From: Thermohalobaculum sp050331395
GTDB taxonomy: Bacteria > Pseudomonadota > Alphaproteobacteria > Rhodobacterales > Rhodobacteraceae
NCBI GenBank assembly: GCA_050331395.1
Contig: JBHJGX010000041.1
Coordinates: forward strand, 1 to 41,911
Direction: 5' to 3'
DNA length: 41,911 bases
Both the position numbers and the translations under genes were made by a program. Below the pieces are notes generated by a model. The model had not been told where the DNA came from. It worked only from the letters and a program-made list of their open reading frames with translations, and ran no database searches. Position 1 is the stretch's first letter. Every line of letters starts with the position of its first letter. Positions 24,921 to 32,213 of the stretch are shown here, in pieces.

Positions 24921-25013
24921 TCAGAAGCGCGCGCGCTCGTCCTCGGCCGGGAAGTACATGTTGATTTCCATCCCGCAGGACAGTTCTTCGATCTTGGGAG
25001 CGGTCCAGGCCAT
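24921..25013 (-). CDS. pqqA: PQQ precursor peptide PqqA
   Basis: A 30-residue peptide, too short for most gene finders. It begins MAWTAPKIEELSCGMEINMY and ends FPAEDERARF. The essential Glu-x-x-x-Tyr pair is EINMY, with Glu16 and Tyr20, the residues that PqqE crosslinks and that become PQQ. The tryptophan near the N-terminus and the EVTMY-like core match the family. A strong ribosome-binding site, GGAGG, lies five bases before the ATG. It is followed on the same strand by pqqE. Because the peptide is consumed in synthesis, high expression is expected, which fits the strong ribosome-binding site. Confidence 0.93.
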   Translation of the reverse strand: MAWTAPKIEELSCGMEINMYFPAEDERARF

Positions 25014-25072
25014 TTTTTCCTCCATTGGGTGACACTCTGGTCGATAGCGGCGCTCGTCGACGCGTTCGCATG

Positions 25073-25102
25073 GATATGGGGATCCGCCCGGCAAAGGGTC
25101 AA
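25073..25102 (-). promoter_or_regulatory. Possible sigma-70-type promoter for pqqA
   Basis: Reading the minus strand, TTGACC (25097-25102) is followed after 18 bases by CATATC (25073-25078), about 60 bases before the pqqA start. The -35 is good and the -10 is weak, as is common in GC-rich Alphaproteobacteria. This is a pattern match only. The rest of the 213-base spacer between pqqA and the cytochrome gene shows nothing else I can assign. Confidence 0.3.
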
Positions 25103-25226
25103 CCGATTTCGAGACCCTTCACGGAAACGCGCAGCGATTGACAGCCTTGCGCGCGCCCCAGCAGCTCGCAGCAAAGGTCGCGCCGTCCGCACCAAGAATG
25201 TGACCGATCAAGGGAAGGATCCTCCG

Positions 25227-25547
25227 ATGCGCATGCCCCTCATCTTCTTCGCCGTCGGCGCGACCCTCGCGCTCGGTGCGCCCACGGCCGAAGCCGGCGA
25301 TGTCGCGGCCGGCGAGGCGCGGTACAACGTCAACTGCGTCAACTGCCACGGACGCACAGGCAAGGGCATGGCAAGCTTTCCGCCGATCCGCGGCCGCGAC
25401 GCTGCCTATATCAACGACCGGTTGAGCAAATACCGGGCCCGGGAGAAGATCGGCCCGAATTCGGCGATCATGATGGACCTGACCAAGGACCTCTCGGATG
25501 CCGACATCGCCAATCTCGCGGCCTATGTCGCCGAGACCTTTCAGTAA
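25227..25547 (+). CDS. Small periplasmic c-type cytochrome (class I)
   Basis: 106 residues. A signal peptide (MRMPLIFFAVGATLALGAPT, cleavage probably after AEA at residue 23) leads into a single cytochrome c domain of about 80 residues. The haem-binding motif is CVNCH (Cys37, Cys40, His41). A distal Met is available in the SAIMMDLTK segment, and the last helix LSDADIANLAAYVAETF is typical. The frame is open from 25029, but the ATG at 25227 starts the signal peptide. It is on the same strand as, and just upstream of, a PQQ-type dehydrogenase, and back to back with pqqA, so it is a good candidate for that enzyme's electron acceptor. Confidence 0.92.
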   Translation: MRMPLIFFAVGATLALGAPTAEAGDVAAGEARYNVNCVNCHGRTGKGMASFPPIRGRDAAYINDRLSKYRAREKIGPNSAIMMDLTKDLSDADIANLAAYVAETFQ

Positions 25548-25562
25548 TCCCGTCCGGCCGCG

Positions 25563-25961
25563 ATGATCCGCCCGGGCGTCGGTTTGGTCGTCTTGCTTAC
25601 GTTTGCGGCCGAGCCTGCCCGGGCCAGCGACGCGGACGCGGCAGCCGACACGGCCGCCCGCGCGCGCGCCGGCCATTTCGATGCAGTAACGACGATCGGC
25701 TGCGCCCAGGAGCGCGGCGAGGCGCCTGGCCCCTGCACGGCCCGCGTCGCGCGATCGGGCCGCTCCGCCACCGTGGTCGTCACGTTTCCCACGGGCTTCG
25801 CACGGCGCCTCTTAACTCGGGACGGAGCGTTTGTGAAGGCCGACGCGACCATGTCGGGCAGCGGCCGCGACACGGACTGGCGCGCCGAGCGCCGCCGGCA
25901 TCTGATCCGCGTGGACGATCAGCGCTACGACCTGCCGGATGCGTTCGTCTTCCGCGACTAG
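25563..25961 (+). CDS. Predicted secreted protein of unknown function
   Basis: 132 residues, not recognised with confidence. A signal peptide (MIRPGVGLVVLLTFAAEPARA) is followed by an Ala/Arg-rich segment, two cysteines close together (IGCAQ and GPCTAR) that could form a disulfide, and a C-terminal part SGSGRDTDWRAERRRHLIRV then DDQRYDLPDAFVF. It starts 15 bases after the cytochrome stop and ends about 100 bases before the PQQ dehydrogenase, all on one strand. A role with these two in the periplasm is inferred only from position. Confidence 0.7.
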   Translation: MIRPGVGLVVLLTFAAEPARASDADAAADTAARARAGHFDAVTTIGCAQERGEAPGPCTARVARSGRSATVVVTFPTGFARRLLTRDGAFVKADATMSGSGRDTDWRAERRRHLIRVDDQRYDLPDAFVFRD

Positions 25962-25968
25962 GCGACGG

Positions 25969-25986
25969 CTGCAAAAGGCGTTGCAG
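25969..25986 (+). terminator. Small hairpin after the secreted-protein gene
   Basis: CTGCAA - AAGGCG - TTGCAG forms a perfect 6-bp stem with a 6-base loop, starting 8 bases after the stop codon and about 80 bases before the next gene. No T-run follows. It could be a weak terminator or an operator. Confidence 0.3.
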
Positions 25987-26063
25987 TCGGGATTGGCTGC
26001 GGGACCCTGACTTTACCACTGTGGCGATGCTCCGCAGATGGACAAAGTATGGGAGGACTTTCC

Positions 26064-27317
26064 GTGAAATCGACTTCGACCCTCTGCGCGTTCGTCGCGC
26101 TGACCTTGGCGATGCCGGCGGCTGCCGACGGCCCCTCGCTCAGCCACTCGACGGTGTTGTCCGGGCTCGAGAGCCCCTGGGACATGGCGTTCCTCGAGGA
26201 CGGAACGATGTTCTTTACGGAGAAGTGTCACGGCCTTTCGGTCCGGTTGCCTTCGGGCGAGGTCCATAAGCTCCTCGGCATGACCGGCACCGAGGATTAT
26301 GCCGCCACCGCCGACGATCTGTTCTGCGAGGGGCAGGCCGGTATGCAGGGCGTCGAGGTTGATCCCGATTTTGCCGACAACCGCCAGATCTATGTCTATT
26401 CGACCTCGAGCAAGGCCGAGCCCGGCTCCAACCGGCTCCTGCGGATGACGGTGAACGCGGACTTTACCGCCGTCGCGGACCGCACCGATATCGTCGAGGA
26501 CGTGCCCTATAAGCCGCAGGCGACCGAGCACCCGTTCGGCGGGCCGGGCGCCCACAACGGCGGGCGTGTGCGCTTCGGCCCCGACGGGTTCATCTACCTG
26601 ACCACCGGCGACACCCATAACGGCGAGGTCCCCCAGTCGCCGACGCTCCTCGGCGGCAAGGTTCTGCGCATCGACCGCGACGGCAACCCGGCCGAGGGCA
26701 ACAATCCGCCCGAGGGCTTCGACAAACGCGTCTACACCTACGGCCACCGGAACGTGCAGGGCATCGCCTTCCGGCCCTCCGACGGCAAGCCCGTCGTTGC
26801 CGAGCACGGACCCTGGCACTCCGACGAGATCACGGTGCTCGTCAACGGCGGCAATGGCGGCTGGGATCCGCGCCCGAACATGGCCGGCCGCGGCGACTGC
26901 CCGGACAACTATTGCGGTTACATGCCCAACCAGATGGAAGGCATGGAGCCGGCCGAGCGCGTGAAGTTCATGCCGATGACCGATCTCGAGACCTATCCCG
27001 ACGCCATGAAGCCCGCTTGGAACAACAACGGCTTGTCGCAGGGCACGGGATCGGCCGCGATCCTGAGCGGCGAGCAGTGGGGCGAGTGGGACGGCCGGAT
27101 GGTCGTTGGCATCATGGGGATCGGCTTCGGTGGCACGCCGGTCGGCATGCGTCTCGACGTGGTGGATCTCACCGAGGACGGCAGCGGCGTGAACGAAGTC
27201 TCGACCATGTCTCTGCCGATGCCGGCCGGGCGCTTCCGCTCGGTGGTCACGGGTCCGGACGGTGCGCTCTATGCGGCGGTCGATGGCGGCGATATCTACC
27301 GCCTTGCACCGCAATAA
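26064..27317 (+). CDS. PQQ-dependent sugar dehydrogenase (glucose/sorbosone dehydrogenase family)
   Basis: 417 residues, predicted periplasmic. A signal peptide (KSTSTLCAFVALTLAMPAAA) is followed by a six-bladed propeller of the soluble glucose/aldose sugar dehydrogenase family. Seen in order are SPWDMAFLEDGTMFFTEK, GMQGVEVDPDF, the catalytic-His segment GAHNGGRVRFGPDG with LTTGD after it, GHRNVQGIAF and AEHGPWHSDE. Members use PQQ and calcium to oxidise aldose sugars or alcohols. I chose the GTG at 26064, which has GGGAGGA seven bases ahead; an ATG at 26049 overlaps that site. An unusual Cys-containing insertion (RGDCPDNYCGYMPNQ) lies two-thirds of the way in, with two more Cys near residues 55 and 95. 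The pqqA-pqqE pair and the cytochrome nearby fit its cofactor and electron-acceptor needs. Confidence 0.9.
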   Translation: MKSTSTLCAFVALTLAMPAAADGPSLSHSTVLSGLESPWDMAFLEDGTMFFTEKCHGLSVRLPSGEVHKLLGMTGTEDYAATADDLFCEGQAGMQGVEVDPDFADNRQIYVYSTSSKAEPGSNRLLRMTVNADFTAVADRTDIVEDVPYKPQATEHPFGGPGAHNGGRVRFGPDGFIYLTTGDTHNGEVPQSPTLLGGKVLRIDRDGNPAEGNNPPEGFDKRVYTYGHRNVQGIAFRPSDGKPVVAEHGPWHSDEITVLVNGGNGGWDPRPNMAGRGDCPDNYCGYMPNQMEGMEPAERVKFMPMTDLETYPDAMKPAWNNNGLSQGTGSAAILSGEQWGEWDGRMVVGIMGIGFGGTPVGMRLDVVDLTEDGSGVNEVSTMSLPMPAGRFRSVVTGPDGALYAAVDGGDIYRLAPQ

Positions 27318-27362
27318 GACTGCGCGGCTGCGGCGCGTGTGGCGCCGCCGCCGTCTCCCGGT

Positions 27363-27387
27363 GCCGGGCCTCTCGCCGGGGCCCGGC
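27363..27387. terminator. GC-rich hairpin between convergent genes
   Basis: GCCGGGCC and GGCCCGGC form an 8-bp perfect stem with a 9-base loop. It lies between the stop of the PQQ dehydrogenase (27317) and the stop of the glutamine-synthetase-like gene (27388). No T-run on either strand; a bidirectional terminator is likely from position. Confidence 0.45.
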
Positions 27388-28689
27388 CTAGTAGGTGGCC
27401 TCGTAGGCGCGACACCGCGCGGCCGTATCCATCTCCGCGACATGGGCGAGCTCGCCCGCTTTGTGCAACCGATAGACGGCGGAAAACGGATCGCGAAACC
27501 AGGACGTTGCGACGGTACTCTGGGCGAACCGGTCGAGGGCAGCTTCGAGCGTCGTCGGCAGCCGAACGAGACCCTTGCCGCGCAGCGCGGCCTCTGAGAG
27601 GAGCGAGAGGTCCTCCTCGGTCGGAACGGGCGTCGGCAGGGCCTCTTCAATCCCCTGGCACCCGGCATGCACCACTGCCGCGAGCGCCAGATGCGGCGAG
27701 GCGGCCGCGTCCGCCGCGCGGTATTCGAGATTGAACTGCCGCGCGATGCTCTCGGGGTCCTTGGCGGTCACCGGGCAGATCCGGAGCGAGGCCTCCCGAT
27801 CCCGATAGCCGAGATTGTTGAACGCGGCCGACCAGCGATGCGGGGTCAGCCTGAGATACGAGATCGCCGACGGGGCGGTGAGCGCGAGGATCGCGTCCAG
27901 GTATTTCAGCACCCCGGCTGCGAAGGCACCCGCGAGCGTGGACAGCCCATGCGGTGCGTCGGGATCGTAGGTTGCAGGCTTCCCGGCCGCATCGCGGAAA
28001 CTCATATGAATATGGACGCCGTTGCCGACGCTGGCCGGATCGCGGATCGGTGTGAAGGTCGCGGCCTCCCCCAGGTGCCGCGCGGTCGAGCGGGTGAGTT
28101 CGCGCACGATCGCCGCCGCATCGGCGGCGCGCACGCCGAGCTCGGGGCCGATCACCACCTCGAACTGGTTTCGCCCGTACTCCTTCATGATGCTGTCCGG
28201 CGCGAGCCCCACCGCCGCAAGGTGATGCATCAGCATTTCGCAGAGCGGCCGCGCCGCCTCGAACCCGCCGCGGCCATAGGCTTCGCCCTCGAGCTCCGTT
28301 TCGGCCTTCAGCTGGAATTCCTGCTCGAAGGCGGCGAGGAGCTGCACCCCGCCCAGGGCCTCGAGCCGCGCCAGGGCGGATTTGAGGATCGCGCGGGTGC
28401 AGAGCGCCCATGGTTCGCCCTCCATCGTGACGATATCGCCGAGCATGAAGTGCTCGACCCGGTCGCCGAATGCCGCCCGCACCTCCGCCGCCGCGTCCGG
28501 GACCAGGAGCAAATCGCCGAGGGCGCCGAACGGGCTCTCGCCGATCCCATCGAAGCAGTTGATCTGCACATTCGTGGGCGTCCAGCCGACCCCGCGCACG
28601 AGCCGACGCTCCAGATCCGCCGCCGGAAACGCCTTGCCGCGGACTTTCCCGGCGAGATCGCAGGTCGCCGCATAGATCAATGGCATCAT
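27388..28689 (-). CDS. Glutamine synthetase-like protein (GlnA/gamma-glutamylamide synthetase family)
   Basis: 433 residues. The glutamine synthetase catalytic domain is recognisable from FEQEFQ (Glu122, Glu124, metal ligands), YGRNQFEVVIGPELG, the GNGVHIHMSF segment with the nucleotide/ammonia-site His, and the Arg-containing NNLGYRDREASLRICP. The N-terminal beta-grasp part is present but short. The adenylylation-site region of GlnA-I is not apparent near the C-terminus. Together these point to a gamma-glutamyl amine/amide synthetase type (like PuuA or GlnT) rather than the housekeeping enzyme. The frame is open to 28917, but two ATG codons at 28689 and 28686 begin the conserved part. Divergent from the amide-utilisation operon, so a linked function is likely. 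Confidence 0.86.
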   Translation of the reverse strand: MMPLIYAATCDLAGKVRGKAFPAADLERRLVRGVGWTPTNVQINCFDGIGESPFGALGDLLLVPDAAAEVRAAFGDRVEHFMLGDIVTMEGEPWALCTRAILKSALARLEALGGVQLLAAFEQEFQLKAETELEGEAYGRGGFEAARPLCEMLMHHLAAVGLAPDSIMKEYGRNQFEVVIGPELGVRAADAAAIVRELTRSTARHLGEAATFTPIRDPASVGNGVHIHMSFRDAAGKPATYDPDAPHGLSTLAGAFAAGVLKYLDAILALTAPSAISYLRLTPHRWSAAFNNLGYRDREASLRICPVTAKDPESIARQFNLEYRAADAAASPHLALAAVVHAGCQGIEEALPTPVPTEEDLSLLSEAALRGKGLVRLPTTLEAALDRFAQSTVATSWFRDPFSAVYRLHKAGELAHVAEMDTAARCRAYEATY

Positions 28690-28761
28690 GGTCGGTTCTG
28701 GCCCTTTATTGTCCCGGTCCGCGAGCGGGTGGGGATCTTCGCCGCCGCGCGCCGAAAGCCT

Positions 28762-28782
28762 GCCGGTTTTCGCGAGAACGGC
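28762..28782. promoter_or_regulatory. Imperfect palindrome, candidate operator
   Basis: GCCGGTTTTCGCGAGAACGGC reads nearly the same on both strands, centred on CGCG. It lies in the 244-base spacer between the glutamine-synthetase-like gene and the divergent amide operon. Position and symmetry suit a dimeric regulator controlling one or both. No regulator gene is adjacent. Confidence 0.35.
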
Positions 28783-28849
28783 AAGGGGGGCGACTGTGAT
28801 CCGCCCGCACCCCTGCTCGAATGACGCGCAACGGCCGCTGAAATTGACG

Positions 28850-28866
28850 CTGGCATATGCACTGCG
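28850..28866 (+). promoter_or_regulatory. Sigma-54-like promoter for the amide operon
   Basis: CTGGCATATGCACTGCG has the -24 element TGGCA and the -12 TGC, with exactly ten bases between GG and GC as RpoN requires. It lies 68 bases before the first gene and in the right orientation. Sigma-54 control would suit nitrogen-scavenging genes. Four of the less constrained consensus bases do not match and no clear NtrC site was found, so this is a candidate only. Confidence 0.4.
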
Positions 28867-28933
28867 CAGGAATTGCCTGTCGGGAGTGCGTTTCTGGCTG
28901 GCCAAGATCCGCAGCATTCGCCAGTCTCGAGGG

Positions 28934-29704
28934 ATGGACGCGCTGGACCGACAGAGGGTCCTCGGACCCGGCGACCCGAGCCCTGTCGAGGAGGTGCACC
29001 CCGAGAGCTCGGCGGACGTGCTTTTGCTCTGCGAGCATGCGGGCCGGGCCGTGCCGGCGGCCCTCGACGGCTTGGGCGTCGCCGAGGGCGTTCTCGAGAG
29101 CCACCGTGGCTACGATATCGGCGCCGAGGCCGTGGCCCGACGCCTCGCCCGCCATCTGAACGCGCCCTTGGTGCTTCAACGCTATTCCCGCTTGGTGCTT
29201 GACGCGAACCGGCCGCCGGGAAGTCCGAGCTCGATCCCCGAGCGGAGCCATGGCGCCGAGATCCCGGCCAATCGCGGCCTCAGCGACGCCGAGAAAGCGG
29301 CGCGTATCGCCGAGATCCTCGCGCCGATGGATCGGGCAATCGACGCGGCCTTTGCGCGACATCCCCGGCGGGCGGCGTTCTCGGTGCACAGCTTCACGCC
29401 CGAGCTCGACGGCCGCGCGCGCCCCTGGCATGCGGGGATGCTGACCCGGCACTCCCCGGAGACCGGCGAGCGGCTGATCGCGTCCCTTCACCGCCAAGAC
29501 CCCTCGCTGATCCTGGCGATGAACGAACCTTATCGCATCGAGGACGACGGCGACTGGTTCGTGCCGCATCATGTGGAGCCGCGGCGCCTGCCGCATTGCC
29601 TGATCGAAATCCGCAATGACCTGATCGCCGATGAGACGGGCGCTGCCCGCTGGGCCGATCTTTTGTCCACCGCCATATCCGACGTTTTGGAGGGACTGCG
29701 ATGA
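28934..29704 (+). CDS. N-formylglutamate amidohydrolase-like protein
   Basis: 256 residues of the N-formylglutamate amidohydrolase (FGase) family, zinc-dependent enzymes that cleave N-formyl or related amide bonds. Family features are LLLCEHAGRAVPAAL near residue 35, the RYSRLVLDANRPP segment, AFSVHSFTPELDGRARPWHA, and the late HCLIEIRNDLI. No other hut (histidine degradation) genes are present, so the HutG function is unlikely and another amide substrate is probable. The frame is open to 28688; the ATG at 28934 after CGAGGG begins the domain. Its stop overlaps the next gene by 4 bases. Confidence 0.88.
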   Translation: MDALDRQRVLGPGDPSPVEEVHPESSADVLLLCEHAGRAVPAALDGLGVAEGVLESHRGYDIGAEAVARRLARHLNAPLVLQRYSRLVLDANRPPGSPSSIPERSHGAEIPANRGLSDAEKAARIAEILAPMDRAIDAAFARHPRRAAFSVHSFTPELDGRARPWHAGMLTRHSPETGERLIASLHRQDPSLILAMNEPYRIEDDGDWFVPHHVEPRRLPHCLIEIRNDLIADETGAARWADLLSTAISDVLEGLR

Positions 29705-30348
29705 CCCTGACCCGCGAGGTTCCGCTCGTGCCTGCCGAAGCGGCGCTCCTTTTCATCGATGTGCAGAATTATAACGCTTGCCGCGACGGCGGTGAGTACA
29801 AGGGCATCCCGTCCGCGGATTTCGAGCGCGATTTCGGCTGGTTCTTTGAGCAATTCGAAGCGAAGACGGTCCCAAACATGGTCCGCCTCCAGGCGGCTTG
29901 TCGAAAGGCCGGCATCGAGGTGATGTACACGACGATCGAGAGCCTCACGCTCGACGGCCGCGACCGATCTCTCGACTATAAGATCACCGGCTTTCATGTG
30001 CCGAAGGGCTCGTGGGACGGCAAAGTGATCGACCAAATCGCCCCCGAGGGCGACGAGATCGTGCTGCCCAAGACCTCGTCGTCGGTCTTCATCTCGACGC
30101 ATATCGATTACATCCTGCGCAATCTCGGCGTGCGGCAAGTGGTGATAGCGGGGCTCTTGACCGACCAATGCGTCGAGAGCGCGATCCGTGACGCCTGCGA
30201 TCTCGGCTATCTGGTGACGCAGGTGACCGATGCCTGCCTGACGCTCAGCCAGGCGCGACACGAGCACTCGCTCCGGGCGATCAAGGGCTATTGCCGCCAG
30301 CTCGACACCGACGCGCTGATCGCCGAGCTCGAGGCGCGCTCCGCGTGA
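29701..30348 (+). CDS. Isochorismatase-family cysteine hydrolase
   Basis: 215 residues. The catalytic triad of cysteine amidases in this family is complete: Asp20 (LLFIDVQNYN), Lys124 (VLPKTSSSVF) and Cys157 (GLLTDQCVES). This group includes N-carbamoylsarcosine amidase, biuret hydrolase, ureidoacrylate hydrolase and nicotinamidase. The presence of Cys rules out the isochorismate (Asp/Gly) type. The start overlaps the previous stop (ATGA) and the stop overlaps the next start (GTGA), so translation is coupled across three genes. A carbamoyl or amide substrate delivered by the adjacent ABC importer is the natural inference. Confidence 0.92.
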   Translation: MTLTREVPLVPAEAALLFIDVQNYNACRDGGEYKGIPSADFERDFGWFFEQFEAKTVPNMVRLQAACRKAGIEVMYTTIESLTLDGRDRSLDYKITGFHVPKGSWDGKVIDQIAPEGDEIVLPKTSSSVFISTHIDYILRNLGVRQVVIAGLLTDQCVESAIRDACDLGYLVTQVTDACLTLSQARHEHSLRAIKGYCRQLDTDALIAELEARSA

Positions 30349-32213
30349 CGGCGGCGTTGCCGACATTGCCCGGTCGGCTGAGGGCGGCCGATACGGTCCA
30401 GACGGTCCTCTGTCTGGCGCTCTTCGCCATCGCGGTCTTCGGGCTGATCCTGCTTTTCGGGCGCACCGGAGAGCGCATCGCCGTCCTGATGAGCGTCAAC
30501 GTCGCCGCCGTTGTCGCGCTCGGCGTTTATTGCGGGAACACGGGCATCGTCTCGTTCGGACACGGCGCTTTCATGTTGGTCGGCGCTTACACTTCGGGGA
30601 TCCTGACCATGTCGGCCGGGCTGCAACGCTCGGCCCTGCCAGAGCTGCCCACCATTCTGGCGGGCCACGAACTCAGCCTCTTCGCCGCCGCGCCGGTGGT
30701 GGCCGTGGCAGGGCTCGTCCTCGCCCTCGCGAGCGGGAGCGCCATCGCCCGGCTCGCGGGCGCGTCAGCGACGATCTCCACGCTCGGGCTCTTGATCATT
30801 TTGCACAGCCTCGCCGTCGGCGGGCGCGAGATCACCCGTGGCAGCCAGACCTTCTACGGCATCACCCGGATCACCGACGTCCTGCCGATCTTCGCTGTCG
30901 CCGCCGCTTTCATCGTCATCGCGCGGGTCTATCGGGAGAGCCGCTGGGGCCTGATGGCGCGCGCCGCGCGGGACGATCCGGCGGCGGCCGAAGCGCTTGG
31001 GATCAACCCGCAGCGGACCCGCTTTGTGAGCTGGTGCCTCTCGGGGACCATGGCGGCGCTCGCAGGTATGCTCTACGGCCACATGCTCGGCGCGTTCTCG
31101 CCGGCCTCGTTTTACCTCTCCCTCGTCTTCGCCCAAGTCGCCATGCTGATCGTCGGCGGCATGACGACGGTGTGCGGCGCGGTCGCGGGCGTCCTGGCGG
31201 TGACGCTCCTGCAGGACGGGGTCCGCCGTCTTGAGGGCGGGATCACCGTGCTCGGCGTCGAGCTGCCGGCGGTTTTCGGACTGACAACCGTCGCGGTCGG
31301 CGTGGCGATCCTCCTCGTCATTTGGCTGAGGCCGAAGGGTCTCGTCGGTGCGCGAGAACTCGGCCCGGGCGCCGACAGCCCGGTCTTCCGACCGCTGAGG
31401 ACCGAGACCCGGGTTGCCGAGACGCCGCGTCCTGGCGCGACGACCCATCTGCGGGCCGAGGGGCTTTCAAAGAGCTTTGCCGGCGTCCAGGCCGTGGCCG
31501 AGGCGGGGCTGACCGCACCGACGGGCAAGATCACCGGCCTCATCGGTCCGAACGGCGCGGGCAAATCCACCCTGGTGAACCTCTTGACCCGGGCCTATGA
31601 GGCGGACCGGGGCGCGGCCCGCTTCGGCGAGGCCGATCTGCTCGCGGCGCGGCGGGACGGGATCGCCCGGCTCGGCGTTGCGCGTACCTTTCAGAATTTG
31701 CGGCTCTTCGACGGGCTGACCGTCTATCAAAACGTGCTCGTCTCGGCGATGGCGGCCGGCCACCGCGGACGCGCCGCCCACGGTATCGCGCTCCGCGAGC
31801 TCGCCGCTTTCGATCTCGGCGCCGTCGCTTCGCAGCGGGCGTCCGATCTGCCCTATGGCTCGCGCAAACGCCTCGAGATCGCCCGCGCCATGGCGCAGGA
31901 TCCGGGCTTTATTCTGCTCGATGAGCCGGCCGCGGGCATGAACCCGGCCGAGACCGACGACCTCGCCGCGCGCCTCATCCGGATCGTCGAAAACCGCGGC
32001 ACCGGCATGCTGCTCATCGACCACGATTTGCGCTTCGTGAACCGTCTGAGCACGCGGATTGTCGTGATGAACCGCGGCGCGGTGATCGCCGAGGGCACGC
32101 CCGAGACGATCCGTGCCGATGCGCGCGTGATCGAAGCCTATGTGGGCCGCGGCCGCACGGCGGCCGAAGCCCGCGACCCCGAGCCCCAACCAGGAGAGGA
32201 AGTCCACTCATGA
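30345..32213 (+). CDS. Branched-chain amino acid/amide-type ABC transporter, fused permease (LivM) and ATPase (LivG)
   Basis: A single 622-residue protein joining two normally separate subunits. Residues 1-330 are a LivM-like permease with about nine hydrophobic segments, including NTGIVSFGHGAFMLVGAY and AARDDPAAAEALGINPQRTR. After a short linker (about 335-370), residues 371-600 are a LivG-like ATPase. It has Walker A GPNGAGKST near 401, signature LPYGSRKRLEIARAMA in the usual LivG variant form, and Walker B FILLDEPAAGMNP. The GTG start at 30345 overlaps the preceding stop; an in-frame ATG further upstream would lie inside the isochorismatase-like gene. The frame is uninterrupted across the junction, so this is a genuine fusion and not two genes. 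Confidence 0.93.
   Translation: MTAALPTLPGRLRAADTVQTVLCLALFAIAVFGLILLFGRTGERIAVLMSVNVAAVVALGVYCGNTGIVSFGHGAFMLVGAYTSGILTMSAGLQRSALPELPTILAGHELSLFAAAPVVAVAGLVLALASGSAIARLAGASATISTLGLLIILHSLAVGGREITRGSQTFYGITRITDVLPIFAVAAAFIVIARVYRESRWGLMARAARDDPAAAEALGINPQRTRFVSWCLSGTMAALAGMLYGHMLGAFSPASFYLSLVFAQVAMLIVGGMTTVCGAVAGVLAVTLLQDGVRRLEGGITVLGVELPAVFGLTTVAVGVAILLVIWLRPKGLVGARELGPGADSPVFRPLRTETRVAETPRPGATTHLRAEGLSKSFAGVQAVAEAGLTAPTGKITGLIGPNGAGKSTLVNLLTRAYEADRGAARFGEADLLAARRDGIARLGVARTFQNLRLFDGLTVYQNVLVSAMAAGHRGRAAHGIALRELAAFDLGAVASQRASDLPYGSRKRLEIARAMAQDPGFILLDEPAAGMNPAETDDLAARLIRIVENRGTGMLLIDHDLRFVNRLSTRIVVMNRGAVIAEGTPETIRADARVIEAYVGRGRTAAEARDPEPQPGEEVHS

Noticed and set aside
25137..25166. TTGACA at 25137 as a plus-strand promoter for the cytochrome gene
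   Set aside because: The -35 is perfect, but no -10-like hexamer is found at 16-18 bases, where the sequence is GC-only.
28934..29704. Assignment of the FGase-like gene as hutG of histidine degradation
   Set aside because: No hutH, hutU, hutI or hutF is nearby and the gene is translationally coupled to an amidase and an importer instead.
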